Positions 46,019 to 57,100 of a DNA stretch of 64,000 bases are shown piece after piece. A program made the translations under genes and the position numbers. Origin of the DNA: Hericium rajendrae. Lineage: Eukaryota > Basidiomycota > Agaricomycetes > Russulales > Hericiaceae. The DNA lies in contig CM065891.1 of the NCBI GenBank assembly GCA_033439255.1, forward strand, positions 1 through 64,000. The letters are read 5' to 3'. Positions within the stretch are counted from its first letter, which is position 1. Each line of letters begins with the position of its first letter. Under the pieces are notes generated by a model. It did no database searches and was not told the origin of the DNA. It saw only the letters and a list, made by a program, of their open reading frames with translations.

Positions 46019-49000
46019 ATGGATACCGTCGTGGACTCCGACGGCTTTGTACTATGTCCGGATTGCCAGATGAAGATATCAGTTGGCAACGGGGGGATCA
46101 ACAACTTCACGAAGACACACCTAAGATCAAAGAAATGTCTCAGCAATCAGGCAAAGCAGAAGAAGCTGCAGGCATCTAGCCATGGCCAGCAAGCACTCAC
46201 CTCCTTCTTCACCACGAAAACCAGCATCGCGCAGCCTATTGCGTCATCTGTATCAGCTCCTCGGCCAGTTTTATCTCGTGTAGGTGCCCCGTCATCTCAT
46301 GAAGCACCGCGTACACTTTTTCGCTCTCGCTCGACACCCTGCAGCCATGCAGAGAAGCTCTTACATCAGTTGAAGACCGCAATCACACACCTACCTTCTA
46401 TCATCCCCGAAGCATCTGATGGCGATCCGATCGCAGCGTTCTCCAGCGATCCACCGATTCTTCCTCCGGAAGATGCATGGGAATTTTTTGACCCCATGCT
46501 CAACCGACTGGTGGGCTATGGAACAGCTGTCAAAGAGGCTGCACGCCAGCTACATTCCGGCGAACAGGGCTTGATGGGGCTGTATCGGTACATTGAACAC
46601 TTCATTGTGGTGAACGGGATTGAGAGCACATTATTGGAGGGGAAGGTGGAAGTGATCATCGCAGCTATTGAACTTCTGTGAGTACGTTCAGTGGTATTTC
46701 AAGGCTGCGCGCTGACGACGAAAGAAGATCTTCTGAACAGACCTTATCATCCGGTCTTGGGGCCGTCGAACGATCTAGCAACATGCTGCCGCCATCACCA
46801 TCTCCGGCAACAGAAGCACCGAGTGCTGCCGATCTGCATGTGTCAAACGTGAGCTCAGATTCTGATGCTGAAGTCATCCTTGTCAAGGTCATACCGCCAT
46901 CACAAAAGTGCGAAGGATATCGACTTACCTTCCCATCGGACCAGACCGCGCTTGGAAGCTATCCTTTCATGCTGCATGATATGAGAAATCTGCCATGGGA
47001 CCTTGAGTTGCGGGCTGGCGTGCTGACTCTGCGGGCGCGTGCTTGCTTGGGGAAAGTCACATCTTATCGGAAGTGTCCCGCTTGCAACAAGCTAGAAGAC
47101 AACTCAATATTAGTTGGGATTCAAGAAAGAATACTAAATGGGGTGCACGAGAATGCACCGTTCGCATTTTATGGATCTGGCGGCCTTACTGTCCTTCTGC
47201 GCCGCAAAAATGCCGTCATCGATCAGTATCGTCTTCGACGCCTCAATGAGGCTCGAAAACTTGTTGGGCGGGACACTGTAATTGATCAGCACAAGCAAAT
47301 GATCCTCGCCTTAGTGAGTAACAAGATTCCACGAATAGATCGTGTCCTTCGCGCAGGCATGAATCGAAATCTTGGTATGCATGGGATATTAGAACTCATC
47401 AAAAAGGCAGCAAATGGCACATACCATCCCAAGAGCTTCGACGAGGAGGACGAACTGCAATCGGTCCTTCTGCTTAGACTGGGTGGAGCTCGGATAGTGA
47501 ACATTGCTCACCGCATCTTTGGGACACCTGCCGCTAACACTGTCCGTCAACGACCATCCGTCCCTCTTCTCCTTCCATCTCCAGGAAAACCGGGTCTTCA
47601 AGAGCTTCAAAAGAATGTGGAGTCAAGCTTTGGGAGCTTGAAGGACTCAGACGCGATGAAAATTGCGATCGTTTTTCATGGCGTCGTGATGTTCGATGAG
47701 ATTGCTACGGAGAAGAGGCCGAGATGGGATGATAAGAGTAATCAGTTCTTAGGAATTTGTCGTGAACATGGACACAAAACAACACTCACATTCGAAACAC
47801 CTGACGATCTGAAGGTGTTGTTTGATGACTTGGATTGTGGCGATGTGCATCTGGCTTCAGAGGTGCGTTGTCGATATTACCTCATTCAAGCAATGCGCGT
47901 AATTCTCACGTCCAACTCGCTTTAGGCCACGGTCGGCGCTCTTGGCCTATTGGCCCCTTCATCATGCCTATATAGTGCTCGGCCGATATTGGTTTCCGGT
48001 TCATGCAAGCAAGAGAAAGCTCAGCAGCACGCAAAGGTAATACAGACGACCGTTGACGCAGTCAATAGCAAGCGCGACCTAACGCGAACGCGCATCATCT
48101 CGCTGGCTTCCGATGGTGAAGCTAGATGTGGAAAGGCACTTATTCAATTGACTTTTCAACGTGAGCTATCACCCTCATCTTCCATCTACAACATGCTTTC
48201 TCCTCTTGCGCTAATGGACCTACACATTGGAGAAGATGACATCACAGCCGACAAGGATTACAAGCACGTCTTCAAGCGGCTTCGAAACGCACTCTTGTGT
48301 GAGAAAGGCATTCTCGTTGACGGTCTCTGGCTCACCCCTCAGATCATTCAGGCTCAACTTGCCGATGCTGGACTCTCATCAAGACACATTCAATCGCTTT
48401 TCAATCCTAAAGATAAGCAAGATGTTTTGCTTGTGTACAATATGCTGAAGGACCTGTGGTCTCTGTTGGCCGAGACAAAAGATACTCATCCAGCTTTTGT
48501 CGCAGCACGCAAAGCTCTGCGGATATTCGGTCTCCTCTGCTACTGTCTGATCTATCCTTATATCTGCATTGATATGTCCCTCGTTGAGCAGCTCGAGCTT
48601 CTCAGTACCGCCGCACATTTGACGCTTGTCCTCTACACCTGGAATAATGCTCGCAGCCACTTCCTTCCGACCATGCTCTACATCGACATCATGACTATGA
48701 TCAAAAATGTCTATTTCTGTGTTGCGAAAGCCAAAGCGGACCTCCCAGACAGCGAGTTCTTTATTATTTTGTTAGGTACAGACTGCCTAGAGAGCTTATT
48801 TGGCATACTTCAAACCATGGTCGGAAATGATGCAAATCTGGATATCCTACAGCTTGCCCTTCGCCTAACTGGGACGACAGAAGTTGCTAACATTTTCGCC
48901 CGCCATCCCGAATGGAATAAGTCCCCCCGCCGACTTCACCTTCCTGTTGCCGCCAAAGACTCGACGATTCTACCAGATCAGGCAGATCATATAAGCCCCC

Positions 49001-50644
49001 GAATGTGGCGAGCAGATATCAGTGTTAAAAGTGCCTCTCTTGCGAGTTGTTGGAAGCAAGGACGGTGTCTGATCGAGGACTTACATCACTTCTGCACAGA
49101 TGTCCTTGATGATATTGACAACATCGAGGACACCTCCATTTTCGCACCTGAAGGCACATTAATCTTCGATATACCTCTCGCTGAAGACGATACAGAGGAG
49201 CTTGAGGTCCCGCTAGAGCATCTGCCTGCGGTAGATGTGAGCATGGCAAATTCGACTGAGGGCATGCAGGAGCTCGAGGAAATGGCAGCAGATGGCGACG
49301 CACCAGATCTTGATGGAGATGGCAGTCGTAGTAAGCTATTTCCAAGATCTGTTGATATCAATGGTGATGGCACCATGGTCCACAAAGCTCGAGCGCTTTC
49401 TAGCCGGTTCAAGTACAATAAGACGACAAGTTCAACTGACCGACTGCGCAGGGTGCAACAAGAGGGCCGATACAAGTCAGTGACATCGAGCGCGGGCCCT
49501 TCATACCTCGTTGACGGCAACGGCACCGGCGGACTGGACGCTCACGGTCCATTGCTCCTTATTCATGATCCTATTGCCTCACTCCTCTCATGTGATCAGA
49601 AGCTCTTTCTATGCATCGGTGAAGTCAATGCCATTCATGTCAACTCAAGGCCTGTCGATGAAATCCCTTTGGAGCTTCTCTCGGAGAAGACTGTCATCAT
49701 CTCGTATCAACTTGTCAGTTTGACGGTGACAGACTCAGACGATGACCCCTCTCTAAAGCACGATTGGCACTCTGCACGATCTCTGATGCTCACGTTCAAG
49801 GTTCCGGGCATCCTCGTGCAGCCAGTTAATCCTCCCCTTGATTGTCATATTCCCGGACGTCCTCGAATGCTCTTTGAAAGCGGGATTCTGATGGCCATGG
49901 CATCTAGTCTCCACGACCGACTGACTATCAACCACATCAAATTGATTTCGCATACCAAAACGGTTGCGGAGTTTCTGTATCGCGAGCGATTGGGTATGTG
50001 AACTCCGGTCTAATTCATATTTCTAATCAACTCATGGAGGTATTTTACTAGGGAAGGCTTGCTTCGTCACCGAAAGGAGCGACGAGGTGCGTGACTTAAT
50101 TCCAAACTCATGCCCGAACTGCCTGTCCTCTGTTGCCTTCGAATCCGGTCAACGGGCCCTCGAGCATATCGGCAGTCATGTCCTTCACGATGTCACTATT
50201 GATCGCACATTGGAACCATGTGGTTTATGCTTGCGCTCATTCTCGCTATGCCAGATTTTCCTGCAACAAGCAAGAGGGCGAAATGGCAATCTATCTGTCA
50301 ACCGAAAGAAGAGTACATGTCAGAACATGGTCAACTTTTCGTATGGAGTAGCTTCAACCTCGTCGAAAACCTCACCGTGCTCAAACGTGCCTCTGCGCTG
50401 TCCGCTGTGCGCTCAATCTGACCCTGCGGTCTGGAAGTACAACTTGAGCATGCATTTCCAACGCGCCCACCCGAATGTCCCTCTAAAGTCATACGAGAAT
50501 CTATGGGCTATTGTAATCTCTGAGGTACATGAGATGAAGCGAATCTGGCAGAACCGCAACAAGCAAACGAAGAAGCGCAATAAGAATGCAGGCGCACCTC
50601 TGATAGTATCGGAAGCTCATAGCTCGCGCTTGGTATTGACATAA
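46019..50644 (+). CDS. P-element/hAT-like transposase, about 1,485 aa, apparently intact
   Basis: Four exons: 46019-46677, 46725-47862, 47926-49993, 50052-50644 (4,458 nt). Introns are 47, 63 and 58 nt with GTGAGT, GTGCGT and GTATGT donors; phases agree at every junction. The N-terminus has a BED-like C2HC finger (C13, C16, H34, C40). Candidate RNase H-like catalytic residues are D662 (SLASDGEA), D708 or D710 (DKDYKHVFKRLRN) and E888 (TDCLESLFG), with a long insertion between the last two, as in P/THAP9 and hAT enzymes. An acidic stretch and a C-terminal zinc-finger region (SCPNCLSS, then CGLCLRSFSLC, RCPLCAQS) follow. It is nuclear and cuts and rejoins the transposon ends. A short basic frame upstream (45,899) could be an extra 5' exon. 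Confidence 0.75.
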
Positions 50645-50687
50645 GTAACTTCTAGAAATCTAGCGGTCTGCTAACTGACATCCGCGC

Positions 50688-51334
50688 ATGAACAGTCAAG
50701 AAGCGAACAGTGATACGGAAGACAATATGAGCATAAATTCTGTAGACGGCAGGATCAGCGAGGCTACAAATGAAACGGACAAAGAATATGATGACTTTGG
50801 CACAACAGACTGGCATGGTCACGGACAGGATGAGGCCGAAGACCAACAGCAGGGATATTTGCAAGAAGAGAACACTCACTTCGAAGATGCCGAGCAACCT
50901 TTGACAGAGACCGTGGATGATATTGATGCGACTCTTATTGATGCTATTCAAGGCAATGCAGCAGAAGCAACTGAATCCACGTACCAGGAAAGCGACAATG
51001 TGCTCACTTCCATGCCTTCAACTTCTCTTGATAGCAGAACTCAAGACGCAGATATACCGGCACTTCCGTTGCCCAAAGCGCACACCGATACGGCAACTAC
51101 GAGCGATCGCCCTCAGCGCAAACGAAAACCGACTGACTTGCGAGACATGAAGGTGTGCTTTTGTGGCGAACGTGTCTTGGAAGAGGATGAAGGCACCGTG
51201 AAGTGCATGAAGGCGAGTTGTGAAACACGATGGGTGAGTACCTAGACTACGAAGACAATGGCATATTACTTACTGATCCTTGCTTCCAGTACCACTTGGA
51301 TTGTATTCATCTTGACACACCACGTACGAAGTAG
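50688..51334 (+). CDS. Transposon-borne PHD-finger protein (copy B), truncated
   Basis: Exons 50688-51233 and 51290-51334. It is the same gene as the 209-aa PHD protein of copy A. At 51,332 copy B reads TAG where copy A reads TGG, so the product stops after DTPRTK and lacks the last zinc-ligand pair (WICNVC) of the finger. The finger would probably not fold. Other differences from copy A are a few substitutions. Confidence 0.7.
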
Positions 51335-51551
51335 ATCTGCAACATTTGTAAGGAAGGGCATAAGGGGAAATGACGCAGGGCGTAGCGAACGGAGTTGTGG
51401 TCATCGCATTATAGTGTGGGGACAATGCGGGGACAATGCAGGGAATCTCATCTTATCTTATCTTTCCAAATATGGTAATGTTCCTGATTACGTACCTACC
51501 TAGGTCGCCTCTCAGGGCCTTACGGAAAAAAAGTACCATATGTTTTCCTAC

Positions 51552-51579
51552 AACATCCCGAGCCCCCCTTGATTTACTC
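51552..51579. repeat. Right TIR and TSD of transposon copy B
   Basis: The complement of the TIR (51,552-51,571) is followed by ATTTACTC (51,572-51,579), after which the F-box C reading frame resumes. Confidence 0.92.
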
Positions 51580-53077
51580 GCTATCATCTCCGCATCAGCT
51601 CCAAATTTGGAGAGTATGCATCTCAGAGGGACGTTAGGTGTCTTGCCGCTCAGGTTTACAGAAGGACGCACACCGTGTCCGACGTTACGCATGTTATCAA
51701 TAGCCTGGGTGGTGCTGTTTCTCCCAGACCTCACAGAGGCATTCCCCAATGTGCAATTTATCCGGTGCCACAGCATCCGCATGTCGATAAATAGGCCTGC
51801 AACAATGCTTTCTGGATCTATGACGGGCACATCTCCAGAGCTCCTCGGCCTGGACGGTGACCTCGAAAGCGTGGTATCACTCGGGTCGCATTATATGATC
51901 CGCGTGATTCGGATCCAGAGCCGTATAAGAATTCTGCCCCAATTCACGCAGCTGGCAACTGCACTTGCATGGGACTCATTGTGCAGTCTTTCGCTCCGGA
52001 TGATGTTGTATGTAGGGGAGGGTCCCTGGGACCATAGTGGCATTCCTGCAGAGCAGTTCTTCAGGGAGATCTGCTGCATGGCACCGCAGCTCAAGTTCTT
52101 TGACCTCAACACGGACATTGTGCCAGATGTCCCAGATAGTCCAACTGCAGAATTGCACCGGGCAGCCAATCACTCGCATGTAGGTTGCTTTGCTATGATC
52201 ACTGAAGAAACTTACTTATTGCCTCCCTCTCCTGCTTAGGCTTATGCGGCAGCTTGGCTGCACTTGGCATGCTTGGACGACCTGCGATGTTTGCGTCTGG
52301 AGTTTAGACCTTACACGCCAGTCAGCGTCAGCACCGCCATGCACATTCTGTCGAATCTGCCGCGCGTCAGATTTTTTGTCCTGGTAAGACATCCGGCGGT
52401 GGGTGATATATGCCTGGAGCGTCCAGAAACTGTTACGACTCACGCAGAAGATGGATTCAATGCCATTGAACTTGAGCTTAGCTCGAAGGAACTGGCAAGG
52501 CGACTGGAGTGGTACTGTCTTGTGGGCTCGGACTCTCGACTGGAAGGGGTCACGGACTGGTTGTCCTCCGTTTCGAGTTTGAGCTATGTTTAGACTGAAT
52601 GGATGCTGCTTGATACGGCCGCGGTATGTGCGGCGTCATCCGGTGTCTGTCTGGTATCGGTGGTTTCGAACAAGGACTGATACATCAATAAGTATAAGAT
52701 CGCTCGAGTACATTCTATTTCATATGTGGACATATGGACATGTGGTTCGCCTTCATGTGCGTCTAGCCTTTTTAAATCGTTAAAGGTCTACTCTCTCCCC
52801 AAGAAATCCCTTCCATCAATATAGGATCGTATCTATATGTCATGCTCCTCTGCCTCATGGAAATGGCTTCAAGATCCCATCCTATTTTCCCTCCGTAGAG
52901 GCTTCCAGAATTGTGAGATCGCTGCATCCGCAAGGCTGACGGTCTACAAATCGGACAAGCCATTATGCATTACTGCCCATGGGCAGGCACGGGTGGCTAG
53001 GCAAATCGGCAATCGGTAACATAGATCGGCAGTGCCGCTGCTGAACAAGCATATCCCAGTCAATGGTGTGACTTTCG

Positions 53078-53290
53078 CCGCAACCTACGGGCCAGACAAA
53101 AGTGGCCTAAGGCCGTAAGTTACGGGCTGGTCAAAGCCAGCTGGAATCACCGTTTTTGGTCCGTAAGCCACGAACCAGCTGGATTTGGGAATAGACCGTA
53201 GGTTACGGGTCGGCTTGCATAGATATGTACCGCAGTCTACGGTGCAGCTCGGTCACCCATATTTAATGCCTCGCAAACTACGGCCCAGCT
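53078..53290 (+). repeat. Six-copy degenerate repeat around TACGG-CCAGCT
   Basis: Six imperfect copies of CCGYAR-NYTACGG-NCCAGCTSG, at about 53,078, 53,112, 53,160, 53,195, 53,230 and 53,271, spaced 34-48 bases apart. The copies are internally near-palindromic (CCGTAAGTTACGG), like protein-binding subterminal repeats of DNA transposons. Confidence 0.55.
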
Positions 53291-53349
53291 CAACTGGCCT
53301 CGTCCCTGTCCGGATTCACCAGCCCGGTCTCGGACCACTGCATGCACAT

Positions 53350-53420
53350 TCGGACTCGGACTTGGACTCGGATTCGGACTTGTATTATTCGGACTCGGAT
53401 TCTCACTTTACCGGACTCTT
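53350..53420 (+). repeat. Degenerate GGACTC/GGATTC tract
   Basis: TCGGACTCGGACTTGGACTC and variants repeat in six-base steps. The tract then passes into CCGGA-rich sequence up to about 53,480. Confidence 0.6.
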
Positions 53421-53645
53421 AGTTCACCGGATGACTGGATTACCGGTAATCCGGACTACCGGACTACCAGAGGGCTGAAACATCGGATTATTGGAGTACC
53501 GGATTCAAATTCCAATGCTTCAGCTCTTGACAAATTTCCGGACTGGGAATGAAAAAATAGATTCGGACTGGTACAGAAATTTGGAATACAGCAGATTCGG
53601 ACTCATGGACAGACACAAAAAGAATGCACAGATCAATGATATGAA

Positions 53646-55326
53646 CTACTTATCTCCAACGTTGCTATCAGAGGATTCTCCCAATTCTGAGTCCGTCGAA
53701 AACTCGTCAGTAGGAAGGGGCATATGAGTGTTGACCCAGCTGAATTGGTCTGCGACTGTGTCAAACCGATGTTGGACCTCTTCAGACAGGTCATCATGGT
53801 CCTGCCGAAGAGTCGAGAGAGCGTCGGACAAACCAGGGACTTCACACTCTAAGTCGGCAACCTGTCGAGAGACATCGTCGAGCTTGTCCTCCAAATCCTT
53901 CATACCCTCCTTCAGCTCCTGTCTCATCACCGTCACACTCTGCTCCAGAGAAGCTATGCGATTGAGGATGACGTTGCCCTGCTCTGCAGCTAGGGAATAC
54001 CGCTGAAGGCCTTTCTCCAATTGCATGGACACATGATCAACATTCTTATGCAGCCCTTTGATGTGCTGGTCAATGTCATGTAGCATATTCATGTTAACCA
54101 AGCCGGTTTGGCCATAAGAAGCTGCGACGTTGCCTCTTTCGTACCGGCTGAGCTCCGGAGTGGTCGTCCCTACGCTAGATGGACCAGGTGCCGACTGGCA
54201 CTCCTGAGAAGCTCGGCTACCCGCACCAGTTCGGTCTTTGTCGGTCCGCGTCTGAAGTTGTACTAAAGATTGGGCCTTGGCCTGGATCCACACCATAGGT
54301 ACATCTGAAACCGATGAGATCATGCAACGGAAATGATACATGAACTAACCTTTTCCCGGGGCGGTCTTCGGATCGATGTTGTCATGCGGCAGAGAGCTCG
54401 GACTGCTAGCCCGGAGATAACGACTCTGGACGATTGGCCTGTGGAATGCTCTGCCAGTGATCGCACTGGGCGGCGGCGGTCGTTGGAGTGCAGGTTCACA
54501 ATTCCGCCTCTTTGCCGGTACTATAGGCATCGTCGGCATTAACACGTCTCCACTCCCGATGACCTGCGGACTTCCTACACAACAGCTGTTAATGTGCAAT
54601 ACAAGATTACTATGAGACAACACACCTTTGCGAGTTGATCCATTATCCTCATTGCCCAGCTTATCCTCCACTGCAATTAGGCCCTCCTTATCCCCATGCT
54701 GACGCTTGTCTGGAGCTGCAGGGCCTAAATCTGAAATCAGTGCAGAACAAGGAACATACAACAAAGTCATTACCTTGTCCTCCCTCCAACATTGTCGTCG
54801 GTCTGATCCCTCCCCTCGACATCCGGAACCTCTCCATTGCCCGTAGGAGTGACTCTACAATGGTTCCATCAGGTGCTAGCATCACCCCACTGCCTCCACC
54901 ATAACAAGTCTTGTACCACTCCGCAACCTTGATGAGCAAAGGGGGGAAACTCTCCAAGATGCATTTCCCACCTGAGGGACGGTCAATCCGAGTGCTAGCT
55001 TCGAGGCGCTTGACTTCTGCAATCGCCTTTTCGATGACGACCTGCGATGCGCGTCAGAGTGTACGTAGCTGGAAGATAGCATAGACACTTACTGCGTCAC
55101 TGCAAATGCGAGCGAGGCACCACGGCCTGTCTACCATCCCCGCATCTGCCACGTCGTCAAGATCTCTTCCAATCCAATATTCCATACTCTCAACAGTGGC
55201 CCGGAGAGTCGTCCAGTTGAACGTTACGCTTGTGGAAGAGCGAGAAGCGGTAGTGTGGCAGGGCATTGGACAAGGACATTCCACACGATGGGCCTCCCTA
55301 ACACTCACAGACGACAGACCATGCAT
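53646..55326 (-). CDS. Coiled-coil protein of unknown function, about 496 aa
   Basis: Exons 55326-55093, 55041-54774, 54730-54626, 54574-54350, 54304-53646 (1,491 nt); phases agree. The N-terminal half resembles a recurrent Agaricomycete family with no known role: NVTFxWTxLR-like (VTFNWTTLRATVESMEYWIG), then GMVDRPWCLARICSDAV, then YYGGGSGV-like (CYGGGSGVMLAPDGTIVESL). The middle is Pro/Ser-rich with basic patches. The C-terminal ~150 residues are a heptad-rich coiled coil (MRQELKEGMKDLEDKLDDVS). The start at 55,326 is provisional: the open frame continues upstream (PGRRWNDFAMHG) without another ATG, so a 5' exon may be missing. Confidence 0.65.
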
Positions 55327-55679
55327 TGCAAAGTCATTCCATCTCCGACCGGGAGTTGCCGCATGCCACGGAATGCCTGCCCTTTGATTCGGGTTTGAGA
55401 CAAAGTCAGTTTTGAGTCAGGTTAAGGTTAGATGACATAAGATCCAGGTAACCGGGCTGGTCCGGCCGGACCGACTTGACTAGGACCGGACGGTCAGAAC
55501 CGGATTACATCAGCACAATGTGACATCATTTTTGTGACGATGAAACGCGCAACACGTGACAAACAAAGCAGCATCAAAGTCCGCGCTCGGTCTCCTTCCC
55601 TCCCCCCACATCATTGCCTTCCTCAGTCACTATTAACCTGCGGTCTCTGTTTTCAATCATCGCTCATCCTAGCTTTATC

Positions 55680-56718
55680 ATGTCTTCCATTGCGGACCTC
55701 AATGCAGCGTACTCCGCTGCTTGTGACTCGGTCGGTCTTGGTCTTGTTGCTGCAAGGGCAACATCCCCGTTGATGCCTCCGGGCATGCGTGTCGCCTGGG
55801 TGCATGGATTCATCCAGTGTTTGGTGTGTCACCCTCGGCTACCATCTCCGCTTCTATTCAGTGCTTTGTAGGAGCATGCCGATGCCATTCGAGCGAGCAC
55901 GGCCAACGTGTCCGAGGAGACCGCACTAGTCCCCGTCCCCTCGTTCATGCGCAACACCATGCGAGTCCTCTCGTCCATGCAGCCCGAGAATGTCGATCTC
56001 CACGCACTCTCCGATTACGCGTATATCGATGGTCTCAGTCCGTCATACTGGATGGCAAGGTCGGAGCAGTTCTGTGGTCATCGCTGGTGAGAGGATGGTG
56101 CGTTCCTGATTGTCATGAACAAATGCGTCAGCTGATGTCCATCACAGTACAGATCTCTGACGCATCTTTCCCCATCTTTTACCTTCCAGAAGACCTGGTC
56201 CATCCAATATATGATCCCACCCCCTCCGCCTATACCCTCCCTCCTCCGGAGCTCACGCTCGCAGGCCCCATCAATGCTGACGCCTGGCGCGGGTTGTTTG
56301 CAGAGTCACCGGAGTCTCTGCAATATGAAGGGCATCGCGCTACCAGTAGTACGTATCCCTCCTCAACTCTTCTGTCATTGCTTTTATACTGACATCGCAC
56401 TGCTCAGACCAGCCGGACCAGCCTGCTGTGGGTCGCACGCCTCCGGATGTCGACATGGGACATCAATCTCATGCCTCCGCGCGGCGGCAGCGACCCGCAA
56501 TGATGAGTTCCGGAGGGCGGCTGCCCCAGCCTTTGCGCGTTGTTCCGGCACCACGCGGAGTCTCCGCGCGCACGCCGGACAACACGCCGGTCGACCGCTC
56601 ATTGGTCCGAGAGGGTCTTCGACCGCTTGCTGCACTGCGGAGGCCAGCCCCGCCCCCCGTGTTTGGTATACCGAAGCGGCCGATGCGCAAAGCCGCCGGT
56701 CGCTCCAGGGTTGATTAA
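55680..56718 (+). pseudogene. Gene of unknown function with a frame break
   Basis: Exon 1 is 55680-55823 (MSSIADLNAAYSAACDSVGL); exon 2 starts at 55872 (EHADAIRASTANVSEET...). Near 56,041 the frame must change by one base: SDYAYIDGLSP is followed in the next frame by VILDGKVGAVLWSSL, a natural continuation. An intron at about 56,087-56,148 follows, then VQISDASFPIFYLPEDLVHP, another intron (about 56,349-56,405) and a last exon ending PPPVFGIPKRPMRKAAGRSR with stop at 56,718. The tail module recurs at 60,020-60,140. I read it as a recently damaged gene, or a single-base sequence error. Function unknown. Confidence 0.5.
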
Positions 56719-57100
56719 TTTCTTGCATGTAATAGTAGCTAGGCATTTATCATAATTCACCCATATCCTGCACCCCGCACGACCTATCCTGCGTCCAAAA
56801 CCTCTCCCCCGACCCAACGACTCGTGCACATTATGCTGTCATGCAACATATCCCATCGCCGTGGAGAACGAGTCGCAGAGCGGCCTTGGGCCACGTACGG
56901 AGGTGAGCACACCGCGAGCAACATGCAGGGAGGACACGTACCTCGGGTAAGCACCCCACCCCTCTTGCATCGCATACGCATGCCGAGACATTGAACAACA
57001 TGCCCGCCCCGCTCCGCCCCATCACACGCCCATATATGCCCGCCAACGAGCCCGGGGACCACCGTGGAGTCCGCGCAGATGACATGACCAGTGCTAATCA
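56719..57100. other. Intergenic region
   Basis: 3' flank of the previous gene. Short frames on the minus strand only; nothing supported. Confidence 0.45.

Larger units (their letters stand above)
45759..51571 (+). mobile_element. TIR DNA transposon copy B, 5,813 bp
   Basis: Full-length plus-strand copy with 20-base TIRs and a perfect 8-bp duplication ATTTACTC. It carries a spliced transposase gene (46,019-50,644) and a PHD-finger gene (50,688-51,334). Inside the TIRs both ends carry a CCTTACG(G)AAAAAA...ATATG motif in the same orientation (near 45,822 and 51,519). The 8-bp duplication and CA...TG ends fit P-element and hAT superfamilies. The transposase motif TDCLESLFGIL, like the TQDxLENxFxxIR signature of P/THAP9 enzymes, favours the P side. 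Precise removal with one duplication kept would leave F-box C in frame. Confidence 0.92.
42892..52593 (+). pseudogene. F-box C: F-box gene split by two transposon insertions
   Basis: Third F-box A/B paralogue. ATG at 42,892 ends exon 1; the first intron is 42,895-42,963; exon 2 opens APIIPALNDDCVAIILSFMN (F-box). Exon 2 stops after FCNTILRN at about 43,160, where the 2.26-kb element begins, and resumes at 45,426 with RLVRYIKRLNILHHELTEFH. It is broken again at 45,750 by transposon copy B and resumes at 51,572 with LLAIISASAPNLESMHLRG. Exon 2 ends at 52,179 and the last exon is 52,240-52,593 (AYAAAWLHLACLDDLRCLRL to DWLSSVSSLSYV). Apart from the insertions I see no stop or frame change, so the gene was probably functional until recently. 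Confidence 0.8.
52594..53645. other. Intergenic, repeat-bearing region
   Basis: Follows F-box C. It contains two repeat tracts listed separately (53,078-53,290 and 53,350-53,420) and nothing that looks like a gene. The tracts may be the remains of an element end. Confidence 0.5.

Noticed and set aside
46678-50644. Separate genes at 46,678, 47,950 and 50,087 in transposon copy B
   Set aside because: They begin with GTG or TTG, not ATG, each sits just after a GT...AG intron, and phases join all pieces into one transposase.
45759-51571. Firm assignment of the large transposon to hAT
   Set aside because: The 8-bp duplication allows hAT, but TDCLESLFGIL and DYKHVFKRLRN look more like P/THAP9; no hAT C-terminal dimerisation motif was recognised. 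Left as P-like or hAT-like.
53078-53290. CRISPR-like regularly spaced repeats
   Set aside because: Units are degenerate, spacing is uneven and short, and the sequence is eukaryotic.
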